64,000 nt of DNA, from positions 1-64,000 of the forward strand of contig DYYG01000042.1 in NCBI GenBank assembly GCA_020741775.1, in the 5' to 3' direction. Shown here one piece after another: positions 20,629 through 30,294 of this stretch (within the stretch, counting starts at the first letter, position 1; the number at the start of each line of letters is the position of its first letter). The position numbers were made by a program, and so were the translations under genes. This DNA comes from Methylorubrum populi. GTDB taxonomy: Bacteria; Pseudomonadota; Alphaproteobacteria; Rhizobiales; Beijerinckiaceae. The notes beneath the pieces were generated by a model. The model ran no database searches. It saw nothing but the letters and a program-made list of their open reading frames with translations, and was not told the DNA's origin.

Positions 20629-21558
20629 ATGACGGAACGTCGCTTCGCCACCCTCGACGTGTTCACGCGGACGCCGCTCGCCGGCAACCCGCTCGCGGTG
20701 GTGCTCGATGCCGAGGGCCTCGACGGGGAGGCGATGCAGGCGATCGCCCGCGAGTTCAACCTCTCGGAGACCGTGTTCGTGCTGCCGCCCGCCGAGTCGC
20801 GTCACCGGGCCGCCTTGCGGATCTTCACGCCGGTCCGTGAGCTTCCCTTCGCCGGCCATCCGACCGTCGGCACCGCCGTGCTGCTGGCCCTGCGCGACCG
20901 CGCCGAGCGAGCGGCGGCGGCGCTGGCCGATGCGACCGCCTTCGGGCTGGAGGAGGGGATCGGCATCGTCTCCTGTGCCGTGGAGGCGGAGGAGGACGGG
21001 CGGACCGGGCGCGCCCGCTTCAAGCTGCCGGTCCTGCCTGTCTATCTCGGTGAGCCTGTCCCGACCGAGCGGCTCGCGCGCGCGCTCGGGCTGAAAGCAA
21101 GCGATATCGGCTTCAACCGCCACCAGCCGAGCCGCCACGGCGCCGGTCCATCCTTCACCTTCGTGCCGCTCGCCTCGGCCGAGGCCCTGAGCCGGGTCCG
21201 GCTCGATACGGCCCAGTTCGAGCGGCTGTTTCCGGGAGCCCAAGCCGACGCGCTCTATCTCTACGCCGCCGATCCTGAGGGAATCGGGCGGAGCTATCAG
21301 GCGCGGATGTTCGCGCCCCATCTCGGCGTGACGGAGGACCCGGCCACGGGCAGTGCCGCGGCAGCCTTCGCCGGCGTGCTGATGCAATTCGAGCCTCTGG
21401 GCGAGGGGACGCACGACGTGGCGATCCGCCAGGGCGTCGCCATGGGCCGCCCGAGCCGCATCGACCTTCAGGTCGTGATCGCGGAGGGCGCCCTGCGTTC
21501 CGCCGAGATCGGCGGTCACGCCGTGGTGGTGAGCGAGGGTGTGCTGCGTGTCGGTTGA
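20629..21558 (+). CDS. PhzF family phenazine biosynthesis-like isomerase
   Basis: FATLDVFTRTPLAGNPLAVVLDAEGL; DPATGSAAAAFAGVL. Confidence 0.93.
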   Translation: MTERRFATLDVFTRTPLAGNPLAVVLDAEGLDGEAMQAIAREFNLSETVFVLPPAESRHRAALRIFTPVRELPFAGHPTVGTAVLLALRDRAERAAAALADATAFGLEEGIGIVSCAVEAEEDGRTGRARFKLPVLPVYLGEPVPTERLARALGLKASDIGFNRHQPSRHGAGPSFTFVPLASAEALSRVRLDTAQFERLFPGAQADALYLYAADPEGIGRSYQARMFAPHLGVTEDPATGSAAAAFAGVLMQFEPLGEGTHDVAIRQGVAMGRPSRIDLQVVIAEGALRSAEIGGHAVVVSEGVLRVG

Positions 21559-22279
21559 GTTCGCGGGGGAGGCCGTCCCCGGTTTCACGCTCACGCCTTT
21601 GTCCCGGATCTCGGCCCGGCGCGTCGATTACGATTGGGCCTGGGCCCGCGACAATGTCGAGGCGATCGAGCGCAACTGGGAGCGGCGACGGGCGAAGACG
21701 CCGGGTCTGTTCGACGGCCCGGTCTTCCTCGCCAGCGGCTGTACCATCGCTGACGGCGCCTGCGAGACGGCCCTGTTCGAGGCGCGCTATTCGCGCTTCA
21801 TCGCCTTTCGCGATGCCGGCGTGCCCGACGCGCTGGTGGCCAATGCCTTCGCCGCCATCGTGCCGCACAGCGCCGACGGTGCGGTGCTGCTCGGCGTGAT
21901 GGGAGCCCACACCGCCAATGCCGGACAGATCTACTTTCCCTGCGGCACGCCCGATCCGGACGACCTGCGCCCGGACGGCACGGTCGACCTCGCCGGCAGC
22001 GCCGAGCGGGAATTCCGGGAGGAGACCGGTCTGACGGTGCCGGAAGCGGCGGCGGCGGAGTGGGTGCTCCTGCGCGGCGACGGCCAGCTCGCCTTCCTGC
22101 GCCCGGTCCGCTTCGACCTCGACGCGGAGACCCTGAAGTCCCGCATCGAGTCCCATCGCGGCCACGAGGACGAGCCGGAACTCGCCCACAGCGTCATCGC
22201 CCGCTCACGGGCCGATCTCGACGCGACCCGAATGCCCGGTTTCGTGCAGGCCTATCTGGCCAGCATTTTCGCTGAGTAG
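21539..22279 (+). CDS. NUDIX hydrolase
   Basis: Divergent Nudix box SAEREFREETGLTVPEAA; 20-bp overlap with the upstream gene. Confidence 0.8.
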   Translation: MCCVSVEFAGEAVPGFTLTPLSRISARRVDYDWAWARDNVEAIERNWERRRAKTPGLFDGPVFLASGCTIADGACETALFEARYSRFIAFRDAGVPDALVANAFAAIVPHSADGAVLLGVMGAHTANAGQIYFPCGTPDPDDLRPDGTVDLAGSAEREFREETGLTVPEAAAAEWVLLRGDGQLAFLRPVRFDLDAETLKSRIESHRGHEDEPELAHSVIARSRADLDATRMPGFVQAYLASIFAE

Positions 22280-22300
22280 CTCACTTCTTGAGCCGTGCCC

Positions 22301-22392
22301 GATCCCTTGGATCGGATCACGTCTCTAGGGTCCTGTCTTGACGCGATTTCTTTCGACGAACCGGTGTCCACTTCGTCGGAAAGCGCTTTAGC
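22301..22392. repeat. dispersed intergenic repeat, family B (copy 1)
   Basis: AACCGGTGTCCACTTCGTCGGAAAGCGCTTTA is similar to AACCGGCAACCACTTCCGCGGAAAATGCTCTAG at about 46070-46101. Confidence 0.6.
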
Positions 22393-22762
22393 GGTAGCCG
22401 TAGCGCGCCTTGGCCGCCGCCAGCAGGCTCGTCGCCTCGCCCTCGCGGCCGGCGGCGCAGGCCTGGGCGGCCTTGTCGAGATCGGCACCGAATCGCTTGC
22501 CCACCGCTTCCGACAGGTCGCCGGTCCGCACGTCGGCCGCGACGATGGCCTGGGTGCGCGCAACGCTCGGGCCGCAGCCGCTGCCGGCCGGCAGGGGAGC
22601 GAGGGCGGGAGCCGGGGCCGCGGCGACGGGCGTCACCGGTGGGGGTGCGCTCGATTGGCAGGCGGCGAGGGAACAGCCGAGGGCGGCGATCAGGACGGCT
22701 CGGGAAAGCGGCGCGGACACGACGGGACTCTCCGGTGACGAGAGGAGCTGCGTTGCAGCCAA
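22388..22762 (-). CDS. small putative lipoprotein
   Basis: 124 aa; signal peptide with lipobox-like LAAC (ALGCSLAACQSS), Pro/Ala linker. Confidence 0.55.
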   Translation of the reverse strand: MAATQLLSSPESPVVSAPLSRAVLIAALGCSLAACQSSAPPPVTPVAAAPAPALAPLPAGSGCGPSVARTQAIVAADVRTGDLSEAVGKRFGADLDKAAQACAAGREGEATSLLAAAKARYGYR

Positions 22763-22897
22763 GCTTGGCTCGCCGGCTTGTGCGCCCCGCCGGGAGGGCG
22801 GTCAATCGCAGGGCTGCCCCGCGCTTGTCACGATCCCCGCCAATCGGTACACAGCGCTTCCCTGTTCGCTGGGCACTTTGCCGGCGAGTCAGCCTCT

Positions 22898-22903
22898 GAG
22901 GAG
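22898..22903 (+). promoter_or_regulatory. Shine-Dalgarno of leuA leader peptide
   Basis: GAGGAG 8 nt before GTG at 22912. Confidence 0.65.
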
Positions 22904-22911
22904 AATCGAGC

Positions 22912-23013
22912 GTGGCCCCTGGCCGCACTGCGCAGATGAAGGGCGGCGCCGCTTTCGCGGCCGTGCCGTCATGCGCGCTCATTCTCGTAAACCTGCTTCT
23001 TAGCCGCCCCTGA
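22912..23013 (+). CDS. leuA leader peptide (33 codons, Leu-rich)
   Basis: GTG...TGC GCG CTC ATT CTC GTA AAC CTG CTT CTT AGC CGC CCC TGA: five Leu codons in eight, plus Ile and Val; the stop overlaps the 5' arm of a hairpin; upstream of leuA. Confidence 0.75.
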   Translation: MAPGRTAQMKGGAAFAAVPSCALILVNLLLSRP

Positions 23014-23064
23014 GGGCCGTCCGGGCGTGTGCGCCTGGGCTCTCAGGGGATTGTCGCTCTGAGA
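23007..23064 (+). promoter_or_regulatory. candidate leuA attenuator with two mutually exclusive hairpins
   Basis: CCCCTGAG (23007-23014) pairs with CTCAGGGG (23042-23049); alternatively TCTCAG (23041-23046) pairs with CTGAGA (23059-23064). Confidence 0.6.
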
Positions 23065-23134
23065 TCAGAAGTCGGGTTTTCAGGCGCCGCTCCTGCCATG
23101 AAGTCGAGCGCGCCGGTGGCTGAAGGGACGGACC

Positions 23135-24697
23135 ATGACGAATTCCATGCAAGGATCGAAGGACCGCGTCGTCATCTTCGACACGACGTTGCGCGACGGC
23201 GAGCAATCTCCCGGCGCCACCATGACCTTCGATGAGAAGCTCGCCGTCGCAGAGACCCTCGATGCGATGGGCGTCGACATCATTGAGGCCGGCTTCCCCA
23301 TCGCTTCCAATGGTGATTTCGAGGCGGTGTCCGAGATCGCCCGGCGCGCCAAGCGGGCCACCATTGCCGGCCTCGCCCGCGCCATCCCCGCTGACATCGC
23401 CCGGGCCGGCGAGGCGGTGCGCCACGCGCAGCGGGGCCGCATCCACACCTTCGTCTCGACCTCCGAGATCCACCTCACCCACCAGATGCGCAAGACGCAG
23501 GATGAGGTGATCGAGATCATCCTCAAGACCGTGGCCCAGGCCCGCGACCTCGTCGAGGACGTGGAATGGTCGGCCATGGACGCGACCCGCACCGACATCG
23601 ATTACCTCTGCCGCTGCGTCGAGGCGGCGATCCGCTCGGGCGCCACCACCATCAACCTGCCCGACACCGTGGGCTACGCCACGCCGCAGGAATACGGCGC
23701 GATGTTCCGCGCCGTGCGCGAGCGCGTGCCGAATTCAGACAAGGCGATCTTCTCCGTGCATTGCCACAACGATCTCGGCCTCGCGGTGGCGAATTCGCTG
23801 GCCGGCCTGGATGGCGGCGCCCGGCAGATCGAGTGCACCATCAACGGCATCGGCGAGCGGGCCGGCAACGCCGCCCTCGAAGAGGTGGTGATGGCGATCC
23901 GCACCCGTGGCGACGTAATGCCCTACGCGACCGGCATCGACACTACGATGCTGACCCGCGCCTCGAAGCTCGTGAGCCACGCGGCGAACTTCCCCGTGCA
24001 GTACAACAAGGCCATCGTCGGCCGGAACGCCTTCGCCCACGAGAGCGGCATCCATCAGGACGGAATGCTCAAGCATTCCGAGACCTACGAGATCATGACC
24101 CCGGCCTCCGTCGGGCTCACCAAGACCTCGCTGGTAATGGGCAAGCATTCGGGCCGGGCCGCCTTCCGCTCGAAGCTGACCGAACTCGGCATCTCGTTGT
24201 CCGACAATCAGTTCCAGGACGTGTTCGAGCGCTTCAAGGATCTCGCCGACCGCAAGAAGAACGTCTACGACGAGGATATCGAGGCGCTGGTGGACGAGAA
24301 GCTCGCCACGGCCCACGACCGCATCAAGCTGGTCTCGCTCTCGGTCATCGCCGGGACGCGGGGGCCGCAGCGCGCGACCATGAAGATCGAGATGGACGGC
24401 CGCACCTTCACCGAGGAGGCAGACGGCAACGGCCCGGTGGATGCGGTGTTCAACGCGATCCACGGCATGGTGCCCCACGATGCGGTGCTGGAGCTCTATC
24501 AGGTCCACGCCGTGACCGAGGGGACCGATGCGCAGGCCGAGGTCTCGGTCCGTCTCAAGGCCGGAGAGCGCTCCGTCACCGCCCGCGGCGCCGACCCGGA
24601 CACGCTGGTCGCCTCGGCCAAGGCCTATCTCTCGGCCCTCAACAAGCTGGCGGCGACCTCCGTCCGGCTGCACGCCCAGCACGCGGCGGTGGTGTGA
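23135..24697 (+). CDS. leuA: 2-isopropylmalate synthase
   Basis: [54 protein letters not shown]; 520 aa. Confidence 0.96.
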   Translation: MTNSMQGSKDRVVIFDTTLRDGEQSPGATMTFDEKLAVAETLDAMGVDIIEAGFPIASNGDFEAVSEIARRAKRATIAGLARAIPADIARAGEAVRHAQRGRIHTFVSTSEIHLTHQMRKTQDEVIEIILKTVAQARDLVEDVEWSAMDATRTDIDYLCRCVEAAIRSGATTINLPDTVGYATPQEYGAMFRAVRERVPNSDKAIFSVHCHNDLGLAVANSLAGLDGGARQIECTINGIGERAGNAALEEVVMAIRTRGDVMPYATGIDTTMLTRASKLVSHAANFPVQYNKAIVGRNAFAHESGIHQDGMLKHSETYEIMTPASVGLTKTSLVMGKHSGRAAFRSKLTELGISLSDNQFQDVFERFKDLADRKKNVYDEDIEALVDEKLATAHDRIKLVSLSVIAGTRGPQRATMKIEMDGRTFTEEADGNGPVDAVFNAIHGMVPHDAVLELYQVHAVTEGTDAQAEVSVRLKAGERSVTARGADPDTLVASAKAYLSALNKLAATSVRLHAQHAAVV

Positions 24698-24722
24698 CAC
24701 GCCTCGCCTCTTCCCACCCGAA

Positions 24723-24838
24723 CCCCTCATCCTGAGGTGCCCGCGCCAGCGGGCCTCGAAGGAGAGCTCCAGTGGTCGCGCGGCCGGCTGGAGGCCTCCT
24801 TCGAGGCTCCGCTGACGCTTCGCACCTCAGGATGAGGG
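24723..24838. repeat. palindromic intergenic repeat, family A (copy 1)
   Basis: CCCTCATCCTGAGGTGC ... GCACCTCAGGATGAGGG terminal inverted arms around a GCCTCGAAGGA/TCCTTCGAGGC inner palindrome. Confidence 0.85.
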
Positions 24839-24894
24839 CGTGTTTTGGATGATCGGCTGATGAGCCGGTCCGGTTCGAAAAGTCGAAAAAAGAC

Positions 24895-26730
24895 ATGCCC
24901 GCCTATCGTTCCCGCACCACCACCCATGGCCGCAACATGGCCGGCGCCCGCGGCCTGTGGCGCGCCACCGGCATGAAGGATTCCGATTTCGGCAAGCCGA
25001 TCATCGCGGTGGTGAACTCGTTCACCCAGTTCGTGCCGGGCCATGTCCACCTGAAGGACCTCGGCCAACTTGTCGCCCGCGAGATCGAGCAGGCGGGCGG
25101 TGTCGCCAAGGAGTTCAACACCATCGCGGTCGATGACGGCATCGCCATGGGCCATGATGGGATGCTCTACTCGCTGCCGTCCCGCGAACTGATCACCGAT
25201 TCCGTCGAGTACATGGTCAACGCGCATTGCGCCGACGCCATGGTCTGCATCTCGAATTGCGACAAGATCACTCCCGGCATGCTGATGGCCGCTCTGCGCC
25301 TCAACATTCCGGCGGTGTTCGTGTCCGGCGGGCCGATGGAGGCCGGCAAGGTCATCATGAACGGCGTCACCCGCAAGTTCGACCTCGTCGATGCGATGGT
25401 GGCCGCCGCCGACGACCGGGTGTCGGACGAGGACGTGGCGGTCATCGAGCGCTCCGCCTGCCCGACCTGCGGTTCGTGCTCGGGCATGTTCACGGCCAAT
25501 TCCATGAACTGCCTCACCGAGGCGCTCGGCCTGTCGCTGCCCGGCAACGGCTCGGTCCTGGCGACCCATGCCGACCGCAAGCGCCTCTTCGTCGAGGCCG
25601 GTCACCTGATCGTCGATCTCGCCCGCCGCCACTATGAGCAGGACGATGCCAGCGTGCTGCCGCGCTCGATCGCGACCATGGCCGCGTTCGAGAACGCGAT
25701 GACCCTCGACATCGCCATGGGCGGCTCCACTAACACGGTGCTGCACCTGCTCGCCGCCGCGCATGAGGGCGAAGTGCCCTTCACCATGGCCGATATCGAC
25801 CGGCTCTCGCGCCGGGTGCCGGTGCTGTGCAAGGTCGCTCCCGCCGTCGCCGACATCCACATGGAGGACGTGCACCGGGCCGGCGGCATCATGGGCATCC
25901 TGGGCGAACTCGACCGCGCCGGCCTGATCGACTCCTCCGTTGGCAATGTCGGCTCGGGTACCCTCGGCGAGGCGCTCAACCGCTGGGATGTGAAGCGGAC
26001 CCAGAGCCAGGCGGTCCAGACCTTCTTCAAGGCCGCGCCCGGCGGCGTGCCGACCCAGGTCGCGTTCAGCCAGGAATCGCGCTGGGACGACCTCGACCTC
26101 GACCGCGAGGCCGGCGTCATCCGCGACGCCGAGCACGCCTATTCCAAGGATGGCGGCCTCGCCGTGCTCTACGGCAACCTCGCCGAGGACGGCTGCATCG
26201 TGAAGACGGCCGGCGTCGATGCCTCGATCCTCACCTTCACCGGCACGGCCCATGTCTTCGAGAGCCAGGATGCGGCGGTCGACGGCATCCTCAACGGTCG
26301 CGTGAAGGCCGGCGAGGTGGTCCTGATCCGCTACGAGGGCCCCCGTGGCGGTCCGGGCATGCAGGAGATGCTCTATCCGACGAGCTACCTGAAATCGAAG
26401 GGGCTCGGCAAAGCCTGCGCGCTCGTCACCGATGGCCGCTTCTCCGGCGGCTCGTCGGGTCTCTCCATCGGCCACGTCTCCCCCGAGGCGGCCGAGGGCG
26501 GGCTGATCGGTCTCGTCGAGCAGGGCGACCGGATCGAGATCGATATCCCGAATCGGCGCATCCACCTCGCCGTGGACGAGGCGGTGCTGGCCGAGCGCCG
26601 CGCCGCCCGCGAGGCCGAGGGCTGGAAGCCGGCCGCCCCGCGCAAGCGCAAGGTCAGCACCGCGTTGCGCGCCTACGCGATGCTCGCCACCAGCGCCGCC
26701 AAGGGCGCCGTGCGGAGGCTCGAACAATAG
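24895..26730 (+). CDS. ilvD: dihydroxy-acid dehydratase
   Basis: [69 protein letters not shown]; 611 aa. Confidence 0.97.
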   Translation: MPAYRSRTTTHGRNMAGARGLWRATGMKDSDFGKPIIAVVNSFTQFVPGHVHLKDLGQLVAREIEQAGGVAKEFNTIAVDDGIAMGHDGMLYSLPSRELITDSVEYMVNAHCADAMVCISNCDKITPGMLMAALRLNIPAVFVSGGPMEAGKVIMNGVTRKFDLVDAMVAAADDRVSDEDVAVIERSACPTCGSCSGMFTANSMNCLTEALGLSLPGNGSVLATHADRKRLFVEAGHLIVDLARRHYEQDDASVLPRSIATMAAFENAMTLDIAMGGSTNTVLHLLAAAHEGEVPFTMADIDRLSRRVPVLCKVAPAVADIHMEDVHRAGGIMGILGELDRAGLIDSSVGNVGSGTLGEALNRWDVKRTQSQAVQTFFKAAPGGVPTQVAFSQESRWDDLDLDREAGVIRDAEHAYSKDGGLAVLYGNLAEDGCIVKTAGVDASILTFTGTAHVFESQDAAVDGILNGRVKAGEVVLIRYEGPRGGPGMQEMLYPTSYLKSKGLGKACALVTDGRFSGGSSGLSIGHVSPEAAEGGLIGLVEQGDRIEIDIPNRRIHLAVDEAVLAERRAAREAEGWKPAAPRKRKVSTALRAYAMLATSAAKGAVRRLEQ

Positions 26731-26845
26731 GCCTGACCGTGAGCGCGAGGCGCCTCTGCATGAGGCCCCTCGCGCGCCGGGCACGGATCGCGCATAGACG
26801 GTGTCTCAGGCGGTGCTTCGCGCCGGACGGGAGACTGTGAGACCC

Positions 26846-27856
26846 ATGCAGATCGCCACGCCCTACCTGATGTTCCTCGGCGACGTGCCGGACCGGCTCG
26901 CCGCCAAGACCGCCTACGGCATCAACGATTGGCGCCCCGAATGGTGTGTCGGGCAGTTCCGGATGGAGGGCTGCGCCGCCGATCTCGACATTCCGGACCT
27001 GACGCTGGAGCAGGCGGTCGCCAAGGGCTGCAAGACCATGGTGGTCGGCGTCGTCAATGCCGGTGGCGTGCTGCCCGAGCATTGGGTGGAGAAGATCGTC
27101 GCCGCCCTCGATGCCGGGCTCGACGTGGCGAGCGGGCTGCACGTGCGCCTCGGCTCGATTTCCGCAATCGCCGAAGCCGCGCAGCGCAACGGCCGTGCCC
27201 TGCACGATGTCCGCCACACCACCGAGACCTTCCCCACCGGCAAGGGCAGCAAGCGACCGGGCCGGCGCCTGCTCACCGTCGGCACCGATTGCTCCGTCGG
27301 CAAGAAATACACCGCCCTGGCGCTGGAGCGCGGCATGCGCGAGCGCGGCTTCGACGCGGATTTCCGCGCCACGGGACAAACCGGCGTGTTCATCTCCGGC
27401 CGGGGTGTCGCCATCGACGCGGTGGTGGCCGACTTCATCTCCGGTGCCGTCGAATGGGTCTCTCCGGCCAATGAACCGAACCACTGGGATCTGATCGAGG
27501 GCCAGGGCTCGCTGTTCCATCCCTCCTTCGCCGGAGTGAGCCTCGGCCTGCTGCATGGGGCCCAGGCCGACGCCTTCGTGATCTGCCATGAGCCGACCCG
27601 CACCCGCATGCGCGGGGTCGAGGCCAGCCTGCCGACGATACAGGAGGTGATCGACCTGACGATCCGCTGCGGCTCGCTCACCAATCCGGGCATCCGCCCG
27701 GTGGGGATCGCGATCAACACCCAGGCCCTGGCCGAGCCGCAGGCCCGGGCGCTGCTGGCCGAGACGGAGACGGCTCACCGCCTGCCCGCGACCGATCCGG
27801 TGCGGTTCGGCGTCGAGGGCATCGTCGACCGGATCGCCGCCGAGTTTCCGGCCTGA
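26846..27856 (+). CDS. DUF1611 family protein, DgcN-like N-acetyltransferase
   Basis: YLMFLGDVPDRLAAKTAYGINDWRPEWCVGQFR; LTVGTDCSVGKKYTALALERGM; paired with a dipeptide epimerase. Confidence 0.8.
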   Translation: MQIATPYLMFLGDVPDRLAAKTAYGINDWRPEWCVGQFRMEGCAADLDIPDLTLEQAVAKGCKTMVVGVVNAGGVLPEHWVEKIVAALDAGLDVASGLHVRLGSISAIAEAAQRNGRALHDVRHTTETFPTGKGSKRPGRRLLTVGTDCSVGKKYTALALERGMRERGFDADFRATGQTGVFISGRGVAIDAVVADFISGAVEWVSPANEPNHWDLIEGQGSLFHPSFAGVSLGLLHGAQADAFVICHEPTRTRMRGVEASLPTIQEVIDLTIRCGSLTNPGIRPVGIAINTQALAEPQARALLAETETAHRLPATDPVRFGVEGIVDRIAAEFPA

Positions 27857-27872
27857 GGGAGGATCTTCGCCG

Positions 27873-28856
27873 ATGCCGCGCCGCCTCTCCGTCACCGTCG
27901 AACGCTTCCCCATCGCCGGGGCCTTCACGATTTCCCGCGGCAGCCGCACCGAGGCGGTGGTGGTCGTCGCCACCGTCGAAGACAGCGCTGTGCGGGGCCA
28001 GGGCGAATGCGTGCCCTATGCCCGCTATGGCGAGAGCGTGGAGAGCGTCGCCGCCGCCCTCGAGGAGCAAGCCGGCTGGATCGCGGATGGGGGAGGGCGC
28101 TTCGATCTCGCCGGGCGGATGAAGCCGGGCGCGGCCCGCAACGCCCTCGACTGCGCCCTGTGGGATTTCGAGGCCAAAAGCAGTGGCACGCCGGCCTATG
28201 CCCTTGCCGGGCTCGCCGCGCCGGGTCCGGTTACCACCGCCTACACCCTGAGCCTCGGCGATCCGGAAGCCATGGAGGAGGCGGCGCGCAACGCCGCTCA
28301 CCGGCCGCTCCTCAAGGTGAAGCTCGGCGGCGAGGGCGATCCCGAACGGATCGCCGCCGTACGTCGGGGCGCCCCGGATTCTCGCCTCATCGTCGATGCC
28401 AACGAGGCGTGGCGGCCGGAGACGCTTCAGGACAATCTCGCGGCCTGCCTCGCGGCCGGGGTCGGCCTCATCGAGCAGCCGCTGCCCGCCGGGGAGGACG
28501 CTCTTCTGGCCGAGATCGACCGGACCATCCCGATCTGTGCCGACGAGAGCCTGCACGACCGGGCCGGACTCGATGCCCTGGCGAAGCGCTACGATGCCAT
28601 CAACATCAAGCTCGACAAGGCCGGCGGCCTGACCGAGGCGCTCAAGCTCGCCCACGAGGCGCGGGCGCGTGGCTTCGAGATCATGGTCGGCTGCATGGTC
28701 GGCTCGTCGCTCGCCATGGCGCCGGCGATGCTGATCGCCCACCACGCGGCCTATGTCGATCTCGACGGGCCGCTGCTGCTCGCCCGCGACCGGGAGCCAG
28801 CCTTGCGCTACGAGGGCAGCACGGTCTTCCCGCCGCCTCCCGAGCTATGGGGCTGA
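27873..28856 (+). CDS. enolase-superfamily dipeptide epimerase / N-acetyl-D-Glu racemase DgcA-like
   Basis: FTISRGSRTEAVVVVATVED; LLKVKLGGEGDPERIAAVR; NIKLDKAGGLTEALKLAHEARARGFEIMVGCMVGSSLAMAPA. Confidence 0.85.
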   Translation: MPRRLSVTVERFPIAGAFTISRGSRTEAVVVVATVEDSAVRGQGECVPYARYGESVESVAAALEEQAGWIADGGGRFDLAGRMKPGAARNALDCALWDFEAKSSGTPAYALAGLAAPGPVTTAYTLSLGDPEAMEEAARNAAHRPLLKVKLGGEGDPERIAAVRRGAPDSRLIVDANEAWRPETLQDNLAACLAAGVGLIEQPLPAGEDALLAEIDRTIPICADESLHDRAGLDALAKRYDAINIKLDKAGGLTEALKLAHEARARGFEIMVGCMVGSSLAMAPAMLIAHHAAYVDLDGPLLLARDREPALRYEGSTVFPPPPELWG

Positions 28857-28859
28857 CGC

Positions 28860-29978
28860 CTACTGCACCGAGTGGAGCGCGAGCGACGGCGGAACGGATT
28901 CGTTGATGCGCAGGCGGGCATCGAGAATCGGCTCCGCCTGTTCCTCGGCCTGCTGCTGCGCGGCGAGGTCGGCGATGGCCTGATACTGGCTGAGGCGCCG
29001 GTCGATCATGCCGTCGAGCTTCTCGTGGACTTCCGCCACCGTGAGGCTGCGGCGCTTGCCGCCTTCCTTCTCGGTGAAGATGGCGCGGTTGGCCCGCGCG
29101 GCGCGGCCGAAGGCGGCCTTGGCGACCTTGTCCGGATCCTCGGCGCTCAGCGACAGGAACTTGCCGGCGCTCGCGGTGCCGAGGAAATGCGCGAGGTAGA
29201 GTTCGGTGGTCTTCAATTCACGGCCGATCCGGGCCTCGATCCGGCTGCGGTCGCGCTTGATCAGTTCACCCGCCATCAGGCCGGAAATGTAGGGATCGTT
29301 GCGCAGATCGAGCACCCGCTTGCGCAGGCCTGCATCGGCGATGGTGATGCCGCCACCTTGGCCCTTCACTGCGGCGGCCTCGTCGGCGAGCCCATGCTTG
29401 GCGCCGTATTGCCGGATCATCTCCAGCCACGTGCCGGTCACGAACTGGAACAATCCCTGAGCCGAGGAGGCGGAGGACTTCACGCTGGTGTCGAAGCTCG
29501 ATTCCTTGTCGGCGAGCGCCATCATGTAGACGGGGTCGACGCCGGTTACCTCGGAGGCGCGCAGGATGGTCTCCACCAGGGGACGCGACACGCTCATATC
29601 GCCGAAGCGCAGAATGTCGTCATCGCCGTCGAGGCGCGGATTGGCCAGCGAGGCCTGCATCCGCTCGATCGGCGCGGTGAGGCTGCCATCCTGGCCAAGA
29701 AGGGCGGTGCCGCCCCATTCCGCGTCGGCGCCGGCCGGGCGCAGATCGGCGCGCACCATCAGCGGGATCGAGGCCGAAAGGGCGGCGGTGTTCTCATAGG
29801 CGGCGGCCCCGTGCGGCGCGGCCATCAGCAGCGTCACGGTCGCGGTCACGGCCGCGAGGCCACGGGTGAAGCGGCCGAGCGAGCGCCGCGAGAAGGCCTC
29901 GTTGCTGACAGCCGAAGCGCAAGGCACGAATCGGCTCACGTCGTCGGCGCAGAGCGCCGGCTCCGGGTAAACCCCCAT
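28860..29978 (-). CDS. lytic transglycosylase (SLT domain) protein
   Basis: GVDPVYMMALADKESSFDTSVKSSASSAQGLFQFVTGTWLEMI; start at 29978. Confidence 0.82.
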   Translation of the reverse strand: MGVYPEPALCADDVSRFVPCASAVSNEAFSRRSLGRFTRGLAAVTATVTLLMAAPHGAAAYENTAALSASIPLMVRADLRPAGADAEWGGTALLGQDGSLTAPIERMQASLANPRLDGDDDILRFGDMSVSRPLVETILRASEVTGVDPVYMMALADKESSFDTSVKSSASSAQGLFQFVTGTWLEMIRQYGAKHGLADEAAAVKGQGGGITIADAGLRKRVLDLRNDPYISGLMAGELIKRDRSRIEARIGRELKTTELYLAHFLGTASAGKFLSLSAEDPDKVAKAAFGRAARANRAIFTEKEGGKRRSLTVAEVHEKLDGMIDRRLSQYQAIADLAAQQQAEEQAEPILDARLRINESVPPSLALHSVQ

Positions 29979-30096
29979 CGGTCTTCCTTGTTGATGCCGC
30001 GGCGTTCTTATGGGCCGGGCTTTGTTTTGACCGGCGGAGGTTTCGCCGCCGGGTGTGACCACAATGGGACCACCCCGTGATCCAAACGTGTTCCCG

Positions 30097-30111
30097 TTAA
30101 CGGGGCGTTAA
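30097..30111. promoter_or_regulatory. CtrA-type box 1 (TTAA-N7-TTAA)
   Basis: TTAACGGGGCGTTAA. Confidence 0.65.
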
Positions 30112-30120
30112 GTCACTGTT

Positions 30121-30135
30121 TTAACGAGATATTAA
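30121..30135. promoter_or_regulatory. CtrA-type box 2 (TTAA-N7-TTAA)
   Basis: TTAACGAGATATTAA, 24 bp phase from box 1. Confidence 0.65.
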
Positions 30136-30294
30136 TCAATTCCGCCGGGCGGGTGCGGCGTCCCCCTGCGGCAAAGATGGCGGCTGGGCAGCTGGAACGG
30201 TCCAGGATGGTCACAGTTGTCATGGGCCGCGCGGCGGCCAGTTTGGGCTCATCCAAAGACGTCAGCGCCACCACAGCAGAAAGATCGTGTTCCC

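Noticed and set aside
24727-26784. 685-aa minus-strand ORF antisense to ilvD
   Set aside because: Antisense shadow of ilvD; no recognisable domains
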